A DNA stretch of 64,000 nt from NCBI RefSeq assembly GCF_031453995.1, contig NZ_JAVDPZ010000016.1, forward strand, positions 20,659 through 84,658. The letters run 5' to 3'. Numbering within the stretch: the stretch's first letter is position 1; each line of letters starts with the position of its first letter. Shown in pieces: positions 28,304 through 37,800 of this stretch. This DNA is from Nitrobacter vulgaris (GTDB taxonomy: Bacteria; Pseudomonadota; Alphaproteobacteria; Rhizobiales; Xanthobacteraceae). A program made the position numbers and the translations under genes. A model generated the notes under the pieces. The model did not search any database. It was not told where the DNA came from and saw only the letters and a list, made by a program, of their open reading frames with translations.

Positions 28304-29500
28304 ATGACCTTGTCGAAGGGCGACAGACCCACGGATTCGCTTCGAGCGGAAACCAGATTGGTCGTTTCCGGTCGAGACACGGCGTCCCAGAAAGGGTTCG
28401 TCAATCCTCCCATCGTTCGCGGCTCGACCGTGCTTTACCCGACTGCAAGCGATCTTTACGCTCACCGCGGAGAATTCCAATACGGACGGCACGGCACCCC
28501 TTCAACCCGCGCGTTGCAGGATGCGTTGGCGGCGTTGGAAGGCCCGCAATGCGCAGGCATAGGCCTCGTTCCTTCGGGGGTGTCTGCGATTTCTACGGCG
28601 CTATTGTCCGTGCTGAAGGCCGGCGATCATGTTCTGGTCTGCGATAACATTTATCGTCCTACGCGACAATTCTGCGATGGGATTCTGACGCGCTATGGAA
28701 TCGAGACCACCTATTTCGACCCACTGATCGGTTCGGGAATCGCCGCGCTGTTCAGGCCGGAAACCCGCGCGGTAATGGTGGAGGCTCCAGGCTCTCAGTC
28801 TTTGGAGATGCCCGACGTTCCGGCGATCGCTGCCGCGGCGCACGCCCGCGGCGCGCTTGTGATCGACGACAATACGTGGGCAACCCCCCTCTTCCGCCGC
28901 GCACTCGAACAAGGCGTGGACATAAGCATCCAGGCGGCGACCAAGTACATCGGAGGACATTCCGACCTCATGTTTGGTACCATAGCCGCCAATGCCAAGG
29001 CCTGGCCGGCGCTCGCCGAAACCATCAAGCTGCTCGGTCTATGCGTCGGTCCTGACGATGTGTTTTTGGCCTTGCGGGGATTACGCACTCTTGCGGTAAG
29101 GCTTTATCATCACCAGCAGGCCGCGATCGACATGGCGCGGTGGCTTGCTCGGCGGCCGGAAGTTGCAAGTATTTTGCATCCCGCATTACCGGACGATCCC
29201 GGTCATGCGATCTGGAAACGGGACTTCACCGGCGCTTCGGGATTGTTCAGCATTGTCCTTAAACCCGCGCCACAACAAGCAGTCGATGCGCTGCTCGATA
29301 CGCTGAAGCTGTTTGGCATGGGTTACTCGTGGGGTGGCTTTGAGAGCCTCATCATTCCCTTCGATTGCGCTTCGTATCGGACCGCGACGAACTGGACGCC
29401 GGGCGGGCCGACGCTACGACTACACATCGGCCTTGAGAATTTGGACGATCTCAAGGCCGATCTCGAACGGGGATTTGCGGCCTTCAACGCCCGGCAATGA
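28304..29500 (+). CDS. metC: Cystathionine beta-lyase
   Basis: A 398-residue fold-type I PLP enzyme of the Cys/Met metabolism family that cleaves cystathionine to homocysteine, pyruvate and ammonia. The Schiff-base lysine is in AATKYIGGHSD (K214); substrate and PLP residues include YGRHGTPSTRAL and VIDDNTWATP. ATG 28304 follows a purine-rich site (GCGGGAAGAT). It is divergent from aapJ, an arrangement that recalls the metC-aap linkage of Rhizobium leguminosarum. Cystathionine gamma-synthase activity is less likely given the MetC-like DNTWATP and SWGGFESL segments. Confidence 0.92.
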   Translation: MTLSKGDRPTDSLRAETRLVVSGRDTASQKGFVNPPIVRGSTVLYPTASDLYAHRGEFQYGRHGTPSTRALQDALAALEGPQCAGIGLVPSGVSAISTALLSVLKAGDHVLVCDNIYRPTRQFCDGILTRYGIETTYFDPLIGSGIAALFRPETRAVMVEAPGSQSLEMPDVPAIAAAAHARGALVIDDNTWATPLFRRALEQGVDISIQAATKYIGGHSDLMFGTIAANAKAWPALAETIKLLGLCVGPDDVFLALRGLRTLAVRLYHHQQAAIDMARWLARRPEVASILHPALPDDPGHAIWKRDFTGASGLFSIVLKPAPQQAVDALLDTLKLFGMGYSWGGFESLIIPFDCASYRTATNWTPGGPTLRLHIGLENLDDLKADLERGFAAFNARQ

Positions 29501-29521
29501 GGCTTCTGCCTCGCGCTTTTT
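29499..29521. terminator. Short hairpin after metC
   Basis: GAGGC / GCCTC around TTCT, followed by GCGCTTTTTG. The stem overlaps the metC stop codon. It lies between convergent genes. Confidence 0.45.
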
Positions 29522-29529
29522 GTTGTTTC

Positions 29530-29853
29530 TCACGTTGATGATTGGCGTCCATTGAGAATGATGAAGTACACGTTGCGAAAATAAACAATGAGACCGAGAG
29601 CCTGGCCGGCGATGAACACCGGATCTCGCCGGTAAAGGGCGTAAACCAAAAGAAGAATCCCGCCTCCTATCGAGAAGAACCAGAACGCCACGGGGATCAC
29701 GCTCTTTCGTGCGCGTTCAGATGCAATCCATTGCACGACGAACCGCATGGTAAAGAGACCCTGCGCAACAAAACCGAGAACGACCCAGCCGTCAAAATTG
29801 GATACGAACACGTCGTAGAAATAGGTCGTCAGCATCTCGAAGATGTCAGTCAT
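29530..29853 (-). CDS. LAB_N (lipid A biosynthesis N-terminal) domain membrane protein
   Basis: A 107-residue inner-membrane protein with about three helices. It matches the LAB_N domain: WVVLGFVAQGLFTMRFVVQW followed by IASERARKSVIPVAFWFFSI. Such small proteins occur beside ArnC-like glycosyltransferases and ArnT-like enzymes. Its function is unknown, possibly a helper for lipid-linked sugar transfer. It overlaps the GT2 gene by 8 bases. Confidence 0.85.
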   Translation of the reverse strand: MTDIFEMLTTYFYDVFVSNFDGWVVLGFVAQGLFTMRFVVQWIASERARKSVIPVAFWFFSIGGGILLLVYALYRRDPVFIAGQALGLIVYFRNVYFIILNGRQSST

Positions 29854-30607
29854 GACGCATTACCTCGGTTGCCACGGGTGTCGATTTCTTACGGCGGATC
29901 AGCCACCACACACCGGCGAGGTCGATGATTCCGATCCACAGGCGATCGAAGAATCCATAATTCGACACGCCTGAACGTCGCAGCCGGTCGATCACGTCGA
30001 CATAGGTGATGTCATAGCCCTCTCGCCGCACCAGCGCCGGGAGGAAACGGTGCAAGCCGTCGAAATAAGGGAGGGACAGAAACACCTCCCGCCGAAAGGC
30101 CTTCAGCCCGCAACCGGTGTCGCGCGTCCCGTCGCTCAGCACCCAGCTTCGCACCTTGTTGGCGATTCGCGACTGGAATTTCTTGAATCCGGTATCCTTG
30201 CGGCCAACGCGTTGGCCGGCGGCGAGACCGATGCGTCCCTCACCCTTCTCGATCGCCATTATGAGTTCCGGCAGAAATTCCGGATTGTTCTGACCGTCGC
30301 CATCCAGCGTCGCAACGATCGAACCGCGCGCGGCCCGCACCCCGGTCCGAACCGCCGCCGATTGGCCCGATGACTTTTCGTGACGAATCTGGCGCACATT
30401 CTTCCGCCGCGTCATGATCGTAGCCAAACGCTGGGCGGTTGCATCGGCGGAGCCGTCGTCGACATAGACAATCTCGTAGTCCCACCAGCCGTCCAGCGCG
30501 GCAGAGATCTCGTCGATCAAGGGTGCGATATTGTCCGCCTCGTTGCGCACAGGCACAACTATGGAAATCGTCGGCGCAGTCGTGCTGGTGGACATGTCGT
30601 CGTTCAT
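29846..30607 (-). CDS. GT2 family glycosyltransferase (dolichyl-phosphate mannose synthase / ArnC-like)
   Basis: A 253-residue GT-A enzyme without the C-terminal membrane helices of ArnC. It starts TISIVVPVRNEADNIAPLID and has the nucleotide and metal motifs VDDGSADAT and ATLDGDGQNNP and the acceptor-side motif DTGCGLKAFRREVF. It probably charges a polyprenyl phosphate with a sugar at the membrane. Together with LAB_N and the downstream-acting GT39 enzyme it forms a route for adding a sugar to lipid A or another envelope glycan. The sugar is not predictable. Confidence 0.88.
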   Translation of the reverse strand: MNDDMSTSTTAPTISIVVPVRNEADNIAPLIDEISAALDGWWDYEIVYVDDGSADATAQRLATIMTRRKNVRQIRHEKSSGQSAAVRTGVRAARGSIVATLDGDGQNNPEFLPELIMAIEKGEGRIGLAAGQRVGRKDTGFKKFQSRIANKVRSWVLSDGTRDTGCGLKAFRREVFLSLPYFDGLHRFLPALVRREGYDITYVDVIDRLRRSGVSNYGFFDRLWIGIIDLAGVWWLIRRKKSTPVATEVMRHD

Positions 30608-30652
30608 TGTCCGATTGGTCCGCTAATCAGAGCCCGCGAAAAACTGGCCTAT

Positions 30653-30747
30653 AGCGTTTTCGAGCGAAGTGAAATCCGGTTCGCGTGAAGAAAGCGCGTC
30701 ATCAAAAAGACAGAGTCTTTCACCGTTTCCGCGAAGCGGTGAAAGAC
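30653..30747 (+). repeat. Dispersed intergenic repeat, copy 2
   Basis: AGCGTTTTCGAGCGAAGTGA, then CCGGTTCGCGTGAAGAAAGC and an end hairpin GTCTTTCACCG / CGGTGAAAGAC. It shares its blocks with the copy at 4125. It lies in the 300-base gap between the GT2 gene and the GT39 gene; nothing else is seen there. Confidence 0.7.
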
Positions 30748-30906
30748 ACTAGCCGCGTCCGCTTCTTATGGCGCGTAAGCGCTGCGGGCAATACTTTTGA
30801 GATGGGAAATTTCGGCGAGCGAAGAATTTTATGCTGTCTACATCAATTGTAAGAACAACATCCGGCATAGGTAGCTTATCGCCACATCCTGTGGCCACCC
30901 TGATAT

Positions 30907-32649
30907 CTAACGCGTTCCCTCAGAGCGGAAGATGGCGATCGAAATCGTCTTACCCCGTGAGAAATTGAAACCGTCGATGCGCGTTGCAACATTATAGCGC
31001 AGGCCGATCGCCTCGGCGCGCTGCGCGAAGGCTCTTTCGGAACGGGATTCGACAAGCGCGAACCGGCAGCTTCCATAGCTGAGAAAATCGGCGGCCCCGG
31101 AGCCATCGGTCAGCAGCGTCGACGTCCCCGTCATGAACACCAGACTTGGCTCATGGTAGCCAGCCGCCGCCGCTTTCGGTCCAACACACTCGACGTTTCG
31201 CAGCGCGCGCGCGACTTCGGGACTCGGGAATAATGGTGTCAGCGCAGCGACTATGATTCCGTAGACGGAAGCGCTCAGGAACAGCGCCGCCAAAATCGCA
31301 TTCAGCAGGGAGCGTTCCGCGTTATAGTCATCGTAGAGCCACCAGGCGAACAGCCCGGAAATCAAAGCCGCCGCGGCGAACGGCCACGCCAGGAAGACCG
31401 GCTGACGCGTTAAGGTAATGGTTGCGACGATTGCGAGCACGAGGGTCATCGCAGGGATGGCAAACCACCACGCCGTGCCCTTCGTCAGCCATGATCGGGA
31501 CAGAACGTGGCGCTCCAGTGCCCAAACCGACAGGATCGCGACCGCGGGATACAGCGGCAGCACATAGTGCGGCAGCTTCGTCAAAACGAGTTCAAACACG
31601 ATCCATGACGGAACCAGCCACGCAAGCAGAAACCGTACCTCCGGCTCTCGCCGCGTGCGCCAGACTGCGGGCGCCGCCAGCCCTGCGAGCGGTGCGCCGG
31701 GCCAGAAGGTAATCCAGAACAGCAGGAAGTATATGCTTGGCGGTGCGCCATGTGATTCTTGAGCCGCGAATTTGCTCAGCATGTCGCCGCCGATCGACTG
31801 CGTAAAAAACGTGTCGCCTGCGCGGAGAAAAATCGCAACAAACCACGGCATGACGAGGACAAGCATCCACATCAGCCCCCAGACTGACCGTAGCCGCCAA
31901 AGCCATGACGCAGAGCGATCGAGTATAGCGAGGGTCCCGATCGTCAATCCCACGAACATCAGGATCAACGGACCCTTGAGCAGGATTCCTCCGGCGAGCG
32001 CGGTCCAGAAGATCGCCGGATGTATCCAGGACGGATGCTCGGGGTTCTCGCGCCGCTGAGATGACAGATAGATTCGCGCAAGCGCACCCATCGCTGCAAC
32101 GATTGTCAGCAACAGCATGGCATCAGTCTTAGCGAGCCGCGCTTCCACTCCGAGCAGGACCGAACTGCACATGATCAGTCCAGCCAAAACAGCGCCCCGT
32201 CGCGTTATGAAAGCGAGCGCTGCCCAATAGGTCAGAAGCACCGCGCCAATCGCGCCGATCAGGGAGGGCACGCGATAGAGCCAGATGCGGATCTGCGCGC
32301 GCGGCAGGCCGAGAGATGACGCCGTCTCGACGGCTGCTGCCTGCAGCCAGTAAATGCCGACCGGCTTCTTGTAACGCACCTCGTCCTGAAAGCGGATGTC
32401 GACGAAATCGCCGGTCTCCACCATCTGCTTGGTCGCTTGGGCGAAACGGGCCTCGTCGCGATCGATTGGCGGGATGTTGAAGAAACCAGGCAGAAAGAAC
32501 AGCAGGCCAACAATCGCCAGAAATAATACCGATCTGCCCTGACTGGCGGCGACAGAGTCGAGCACGTTCGCCAGACCCCGTCCCCTACCCACCGGGTTCT
32601 TCGGCTCGCGCGGTTGTCCAAATTGGGGATGGGGAAGGGTCTTGGCCAT
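30907..32649 (-). CDS. GT39/ArnT-like polyprenyl-phosphate sugar transferase
   Basis: A 580-residue inner-membrane protein with about 10-12 helices. The catalytic acidic motif is in PPIDRDEARFAQATKQMVET near the N-terminus, matching the RDE(A/P)R(F/Y) pattern of ArnT/PMT glycosyltransferases, which take sugar from polyprenyl phosphate in the periplasm. A C-terminal soluble domain follows. Aminoarabinose transfer to lipid A is one possibility, but no other arn genes are present here, so another sugar is equally likely. Confidence 0.85.
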   Translation of the reverse strand: MAKTLPHPQFGQPREPKNPVGRGRGLANVLDSVAASQGRSVLFLAIVGLLFFLPGFFNIPPIDRDEARFAQATKQMVETGDFVDIRFQDEVRYKKPVGIYWLQAAAVETASSLGLPRAQIRIWLYRVPSLIGAIGAVLLTYWAALAFITRRGAVLAGLIMCSSVLLGVEARLAKTDAMLLLTIVAAMGALARIYLSSQRRENPEHPSWIHPAIFWTALAGGILLKGPLILMFVGLTIGTLAILDRSASWLWRLRSVWGLMWMLVLVMPWFVAIFLRAGDTFFTQSIGGDMLSKFAAQESHGAPPSIYFLLFWITFWPGAPLAGLAAPAVWRTRREPEVRFLLAWLVPSWIVFELVLTKLPHYVLPLYPAVAILSVWALERHVLSRSWLTKGTAWWFAIPAMTLVLAIVATITLTRQPVFLAWPFAAAALISGLFAWWLYDDYNAERSLLNAILAALFLSASVYGIIVAALTPLFPSPEVARALRNVECVGPKAAAAGYHEPSLVFMTGTSTLLTDGSGAADFLSYGSCRFALVESRSERAFAQRAEAIGLRYNVATRIDGFNFSRGKTISIAIFRSEGTR

Positions 32650-32701
32650 GGGATTTCCGCATACGCTGAACCCGAGGCAGGGACAACCGCTGAGCCGGCT
32701 G

Positions 32702-34825
32702 CTACTGAATTCTGACCGTAACTGTGTCCGCGGTGCCAGCCGCGTCCATCACGGTCAGCCGGACGAAGCCCGGCCCAGGAGGGTCGATCATCCGCTGGCG
32801 ACGGCCGTCGATCGCTCCGACCGCTTTCCCGTTGACCAGCATGGTCATCGGCAGGCTGCCTCCCGTTACTTTCACCAGCAGCGGAGACAGCGTTCCCTGC
32901 CCTGCTCCGGCATCGATCCGCGAGCCATTCAACGGAAACTGGATATGGAGCCGGCGCTCATTGTTGTCCGTCCGGATGAGTTCACCAGCAGAACGAAACC
33001 GTCGCAATGGAAGTGGAAGCTTTGCATTATTGGCGGTGGTCAGGGTTCCGCGCGGAGCCTTGGGGAGCGGGGCAAGTAGGCTGCCGGTGCGAGCGAACGC
33101 ATCGAACAGAATGGGCGCGGCCGCGACACGTCCGATAAGACCGGGAACCGGGGCGCCGTCAGGGCGTCCGACCCAAACGCCGATCGTCATGCGGCCGTCG
33201 AAGCCGACAGACCAGGCATCGCGATAGCCGTAACTCGTACCGGTCTTGAAAGCGATCCGGTTCCGAACCGCGTTTTCCGGTGGGGGTGTTCCCAGCAGGA
33301 CATTGCCGACCTGCCAGGCGGCAACGGGGTCCAGCAGTCGCAACGGCTCGCGGACACCAGAGTCGCGGCGCTCGAACTCGCGTAAAGGCATTACATTACC
33401 CAGCCGGGGAATGCCGGAATAGACTTGCACCAAGTCATGGAGCGTGACGCCGACGCCGCCCAGTCCCATCGCCAGACCCGGAGCTTCGTCCTTGGGAAGC
33501 ACCAGACTGGCGCCCGCCTGTTTTAGTCGCGACGACAGGCGGCTGGCGCCGACACGATCGAGCAGTTCGATCGCCGGAACGTTGAGCGATAATTGCAGAG
33601 CCCGGCGCACCGGAACGGTGCCCTGAAACGTCATATCGAAGTTTTCCGGCGCGTAGCTGCCAAATCGGACCGGATGATCGTCGATCAGGCTATCCGGATG
33701 AACAAGCCCGTCTTCAAACGCTAGTCCATAGATAAATGGCTTCAGGGTCGATCCCGGCGAGCGCACCGCCCGCGTCATGTCCACCTGCCCGGCAAGCCGC
33801 TCGTCGAAATAGTCCGCAGAGCCGACATGGGCCATCACATCGCCGGTGGCGTTGTCCACTGCGACGATGCCGACCGAAATTTCCGGCCCGAGCGCAGCCG
33901 CGCGGTCGTGCGCCAGTGCTTCGAGCTGCCGCTGTAATCCGGATTCTAGCGTCAGCCTGATGAGGTTCGAATTCTTGTTCGTGGCCATCGCCTGATCCGC
34001 CGAATGCGGCGCCAGCATTGGAAACGGCTGGCGCATCCGCATGACAGGCACCGCCATCGCCCGCTTGGCATCGTCCGCATCGATGCGGGCATCCTCAACC
34101 ATACGCACGAGCACGCGGTCGCGGGCCGCACGCGCTGCGGCAGGATGTCTGTCGAGGCGTCGCCGTTCCGGCGATTGGGGCAAGGCCACCAGCAGAGCCG
34201 ACTCCGCCAGCGACAGCCGCTTCGGCTCCTTGCCGAAATAAGCAAGGGATGCCGCGCGAATACCTTCGAGATTGCCTCCGAACGGCGCGAGCGTCAGATA
34301 CAGGTCGAGTATTTGGCTTTTGGGGAGTTCGTATTCGAGCTGGAGCGCACGGACCATCTGATGCAGCTTGGCGTATATCGAGCGCTGCCGGCGCGGCTCG
34401 ATCAGCCTGGCAAGCTGCATGGTGATGGTCGACCCGCCCGAAATGATGTGGCCACGGGTCAAGAGTTGCAGCGCCGCGCGGCCAAGCGCGAGCGGGTCGA
34501 CGCCAATGTGCGAATAGAACCGCTGATCTTCATAACCTAGCAACAGGTTGAGATATCCGGGATCGACATCGGTGCTGGCATCGACCGGCAATCGCCACCG
34601 GCCGTCGGCCATTGCGAACGCGCGCAGTAATTTGCCGTTGCGGTCGAGCACCGTCCTCGAAACCTCGCGCGCGTTCGCGAGCGGCAGAGGTCCCAACGAG
34701 ACGATCCAGCTCGCGACAGCGCCGGTGGTTACCATAGCGACGATGGCGAGGGCTGACGCCGCCAGTTTCACCCGCCGCCAGCGACGCGACTGTACCGCCG
34801 TTGCAGGGGTGTCGGGCGCGGTCAT
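32702..34825 (-). CDS. pbpC: Penicillin-binding protein 1C (bifunctional peptidoglycan synthase)
   Basis: A 707-residue protein. N-terminal membrane anchor at about residues 18-40, then the GT51 domain (YEDQRFYSHIGVDPLALGRA with the catalytic Glu, and GGSTITMQLARL), then the transpeptidase domain with the SxxK motif in RSPGSTLKPFIYGLAF, the SLN triad in LSLNVPAIELL and KTGTSYGYRDAW. The C-terminal BiPBP_C domain ends in TVTVRIQ. Its ATG overlaps the alpha-2-macroglobulin stop by 4 bases, a pairing known from Escherichia coli (yfhM-pbpC). Confidence 0.95.
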   Translation of the reverse strand: MTAPDTPATAVQSRRWRRVKLAASALAIVAMVTTGAVASWIVSLGPLPLANAREVSRTVLDRNGKLLRAFAMADGRWRLPVDASTDVDPGYLNLLLGYEDQRFYSHIGVDPLALGRAALQLLTRGHIISGGSTITMQLARLIEPRRQRSIYAKLHQMVRALQLEYELPKSQILDLYLTLAPFGGNLEGIRAASLAYFGKEPKRLSLAESALLVALPQSPERRRLDRHPAAARAARDRVLVRMVEDARIDADDAKRAMAVPVMRMRQPFPMLAPHSADQAMATNKNSNLIRLTLESGLQRQLEALAHDRAAALGPEISVGIVAVDNATGDVMAHVGSADYFDERLAGQVDMTRAVRSPGSTLKPFIYGLAFEDGLVHPDSLIDDHPVRFGSYAPENFDMTFQGTVPVRRALQLSLNVPAIELLDRVGASRLSSRLKQAGASLVLPKDEAPGLAMGLGGVGVTLHDLVQVYSGIPRLGNVMPLREFERRDSGVREPLRLLDPVAAWQVGNVLLGTPPPENAVRNRIAFKTGTSYGYRDAWSVGFDGRMTIGVWVGRPDGAPVPGLIGRVAAAPILFDAFARTGSLLAPLPKAPRGTLTTANNAKLPLPLRRFRSAGELIRTDNNERRLHIQFPLNGSRIDAGAGQGTLSPLLVKVTGGSLPMTMLVNGKAVGAIDGRRQRMIDPPGPGFVRLTVMDAAGTADTVTVRIQ

Positions 34826-37800
34826 TTCGCGGAACGTACCTCCACACGGCTAGTGCCGGTGCGGCCGTAGCGCGATGGATTGTACATGTCTTCTACGTAC
34901 GCTTGCGGCAGAACGTATTTGCCCGGTGATACAGCGCGCACGACATAGGCCACGGTGAACACCGCCTTGTCATTAGCAGCGCGATCGACGGCTGCGGTGA
35001 ACCGATCGTCGCGGAATTCAGTGCTGACCGGTTCCTTGCCGTCCTCGATCCAGTCGAGCGTACCGGTGTCGCCGGACGAAACCAGATGAGGATTGTCGAT
35101 TTCGAATCCTGCCGGAAGATAGTCGGCCACCATGATGTGGCCGTATTCCGGCTTGGCTTCGGTGATCCTGAGAACGACGGCGAACCGTTCGTTCTGCGTG
35201 GCCTGCGCCGGATCCGCGGGCGTTCCGTCGAGATTGAAATAGTTGCGCTCAATCACGAAGCCATTCGAAGCAGCCGGTTCGGGAGTGGCGGGCGCGCCGG
35301 CCACGGAAATCACCGCCTGCACCGGCGCCTCGCCCGTGTTGGTGATCTTGATCGGCTTGTCGGCCACCTCGGCTGCCTTGTAGCTGCGATAAAGCGCGGC
35401 ATTAACGGGCGCGCCACCGACATCGAGCGACATTGATTCTTTCGCAAGCGCCCGCGCTGCCAGGACCAGCCACGCGTTCTCTTGTGTTGAGGTTGAGGGC
35501 GTCAACCCCCGCGCCGCCTCCACCCGCTGCACCGCTTGCGTGACCGTGGCTCGCGGCGCATTGCCCTCACTTGCGAGCGATACCAGCGCGGCAGCATCGC
35601 GCAGCGCCGAGCCGTAGTCCGGCCGGCCGAATTCGATAGCCGGTCTGGGCGCCAGACTTTGTATCGCTGCGGCATAAACGCGTTCCGCCCGCGCCCGGTC
35701 ACCGATCAGCGCAAGCGCCGCGGCGAGTTGCGCCTTGGCGATGGGTGTCGCCAGATTGGTCAATTTGGTATCGGCCAGATAACGCAAATCCCCGATCGGG
35801 GCAGCACCGTTTCTGGCAAGAACGTAAAGTCCGTAAGCCAAGTCGCGACCGCCGTCCTTCTCCGGCTCGGCTGCATTCACAACCGAGTTGCGGATGCGGT
35901 CGAGCGCGCTCTTGAACGGGACGTCAGGGACGGAGAAGCCTTTCTCCCGAGCGCGGGTCATGAAGTCCATGACGTAAGCGTCGAGCCAGGAATCCTCGCC
36001 GCCGGACGACCATAAGCCGAACGAACCATTGGAGCCTTGCCGGGCCAGCAGGCGCTCGATCGAGCTCTTGATGCGATCGTCGACACTGGTATCCATCGCG
36101 AGGTGTGCGTTGGCGGCGAGATCGTTGACATAGAGCAGCGGCATCGCCCGGCTTGCGATCTGCTCGGAGCAGCCGAAAGGATAGCGATCGAGCGCCTTCA
36201 GGACACTCGCCGCATCCAGCGCCGAGGACAGTCCGACCGACACCGATACTCCTCCCGTCCCCGCCACGAGGTCGGAGAACATGTCCGAGGTCAGCGTCAG
36301 GCTCTCGCCTTTTGCCAGCGTTCGGACAGAGCGGCGCGCCAGGATCTGGGTCGCCGGCTTGACCTCGAGATCATAGTGCCGCGCGACCGTCAGGCCGTTC
36401 GGCCCCTTGATATCGATGTCGAATTGGGCAGCGCCGGAAGAGCCGCCGGCACCAAGCGTCAGCGCCATCGATCTGCGCTGCTTGGCCGCGAGCTTGATCG
36501 TGGTCTTGGCGTTGCCCGCCATCTTCACGGGCCCCGAGGTCTTGACGTTGATAACGTAGTCGCCGGGCGGACCTTCGACATTGTCGAGGTCGAAAGTCAG
36601 GGTGCCCTGATCGCCGGTCAACAGAAAGCGCGGCAGCGTCGCCGTCAGCACCACCGGGTCCCGCACCGTGACATCGACCGTCGCACGGCCGAGCTTAGTT
36701 GCAGTCCAGGCGACCGCCATCACTCGCGCAGTGCCGGCGAATTCCGGAATGTCAAAGCTGACCTCAGCCGTGCCGTCTGCTGCTACCGTGACGATGCCGG
36801 AATAGAGCGCGAGCGGCTTCTGCGTCGGCGGGCTGCCCTGCAACTCCGCTCCGGCCGAATCGCCGCCGGTCCTGAGTTGGCCGCGCGTCCCCTGCATGCC
36901 GTCGATCAGTTGTCCGTAAAGGTCTCGGATTTCAGACGTCATACGACGCTGACCGAGATAGTAGTCGTCGGGCGCGGGAGGCTTGTAGTTAGTGAGATTG
37001 AGGATACCGACGTCAACCGCGGCAACGACGATCTTGGCGTCTTCGCCGGGGCTTAGGCCACCGATCTTCACAGGTAGCCTTAGCGTCGTCGACGGCCGCG
37101 CCAATGTCGGCGGCGAGAGATTGAGCGAAAGGGTGCGCGGGGTCCTGTCGATGCCGAACCATTTGATGCCGATCGCGCGTCCGGGCATCCGCTGTGCGGC
37201 GACGTCGAGTGGCCGCCGAAGCGTTGCCACCACATAGGCCCCGGTGCCCCAGTCCTTGCCGATCGGAATTTTGACCTGCGACGTGCCTTCCTTGACGTCG
37301 GCGGTTTGGGTGGTCAACAGCCGGTCGCCAAGAACATTGATCGTCAGTTTGCCGGCGGTCCGGGCGTTGACCGAAACGACCATGGTGTCGCCGGACTGGT
37401 GATCTGGCTTGTCGATCGAGGTTTCCAGCAGGTCAGGCGTGTCGGCGCTGCCGTCGGAATACCAGCCGACGTCAAATTGAATGGATGTCAGCGGACCATC
37501 GGGATCGGACGATTTGACGTCGAGCCGGTAGCGTCCCGACTGTGGAGAGAGTTCGATCCGCGCAGGCTTGTCGGCGGCAATCGTCAGATCTCCGTCGGCC
37601 ACCCGTCTGGTCGACTTCACCGGCTCGTATTCCCAATACGAATTCTGACGATACCACTGATAGCGACTCTCCAGCTTGAGCAATTCGTAGCGGAGACCCT
37701 TGCGGGCAAGCGATGTTCCGTCTGGTGCGACAAAGACGACGTCGAAGCCGGCCTTGTCTCCCTCTGCGATATTCTTGTCGGCAAACAACGGTTTGACGCC

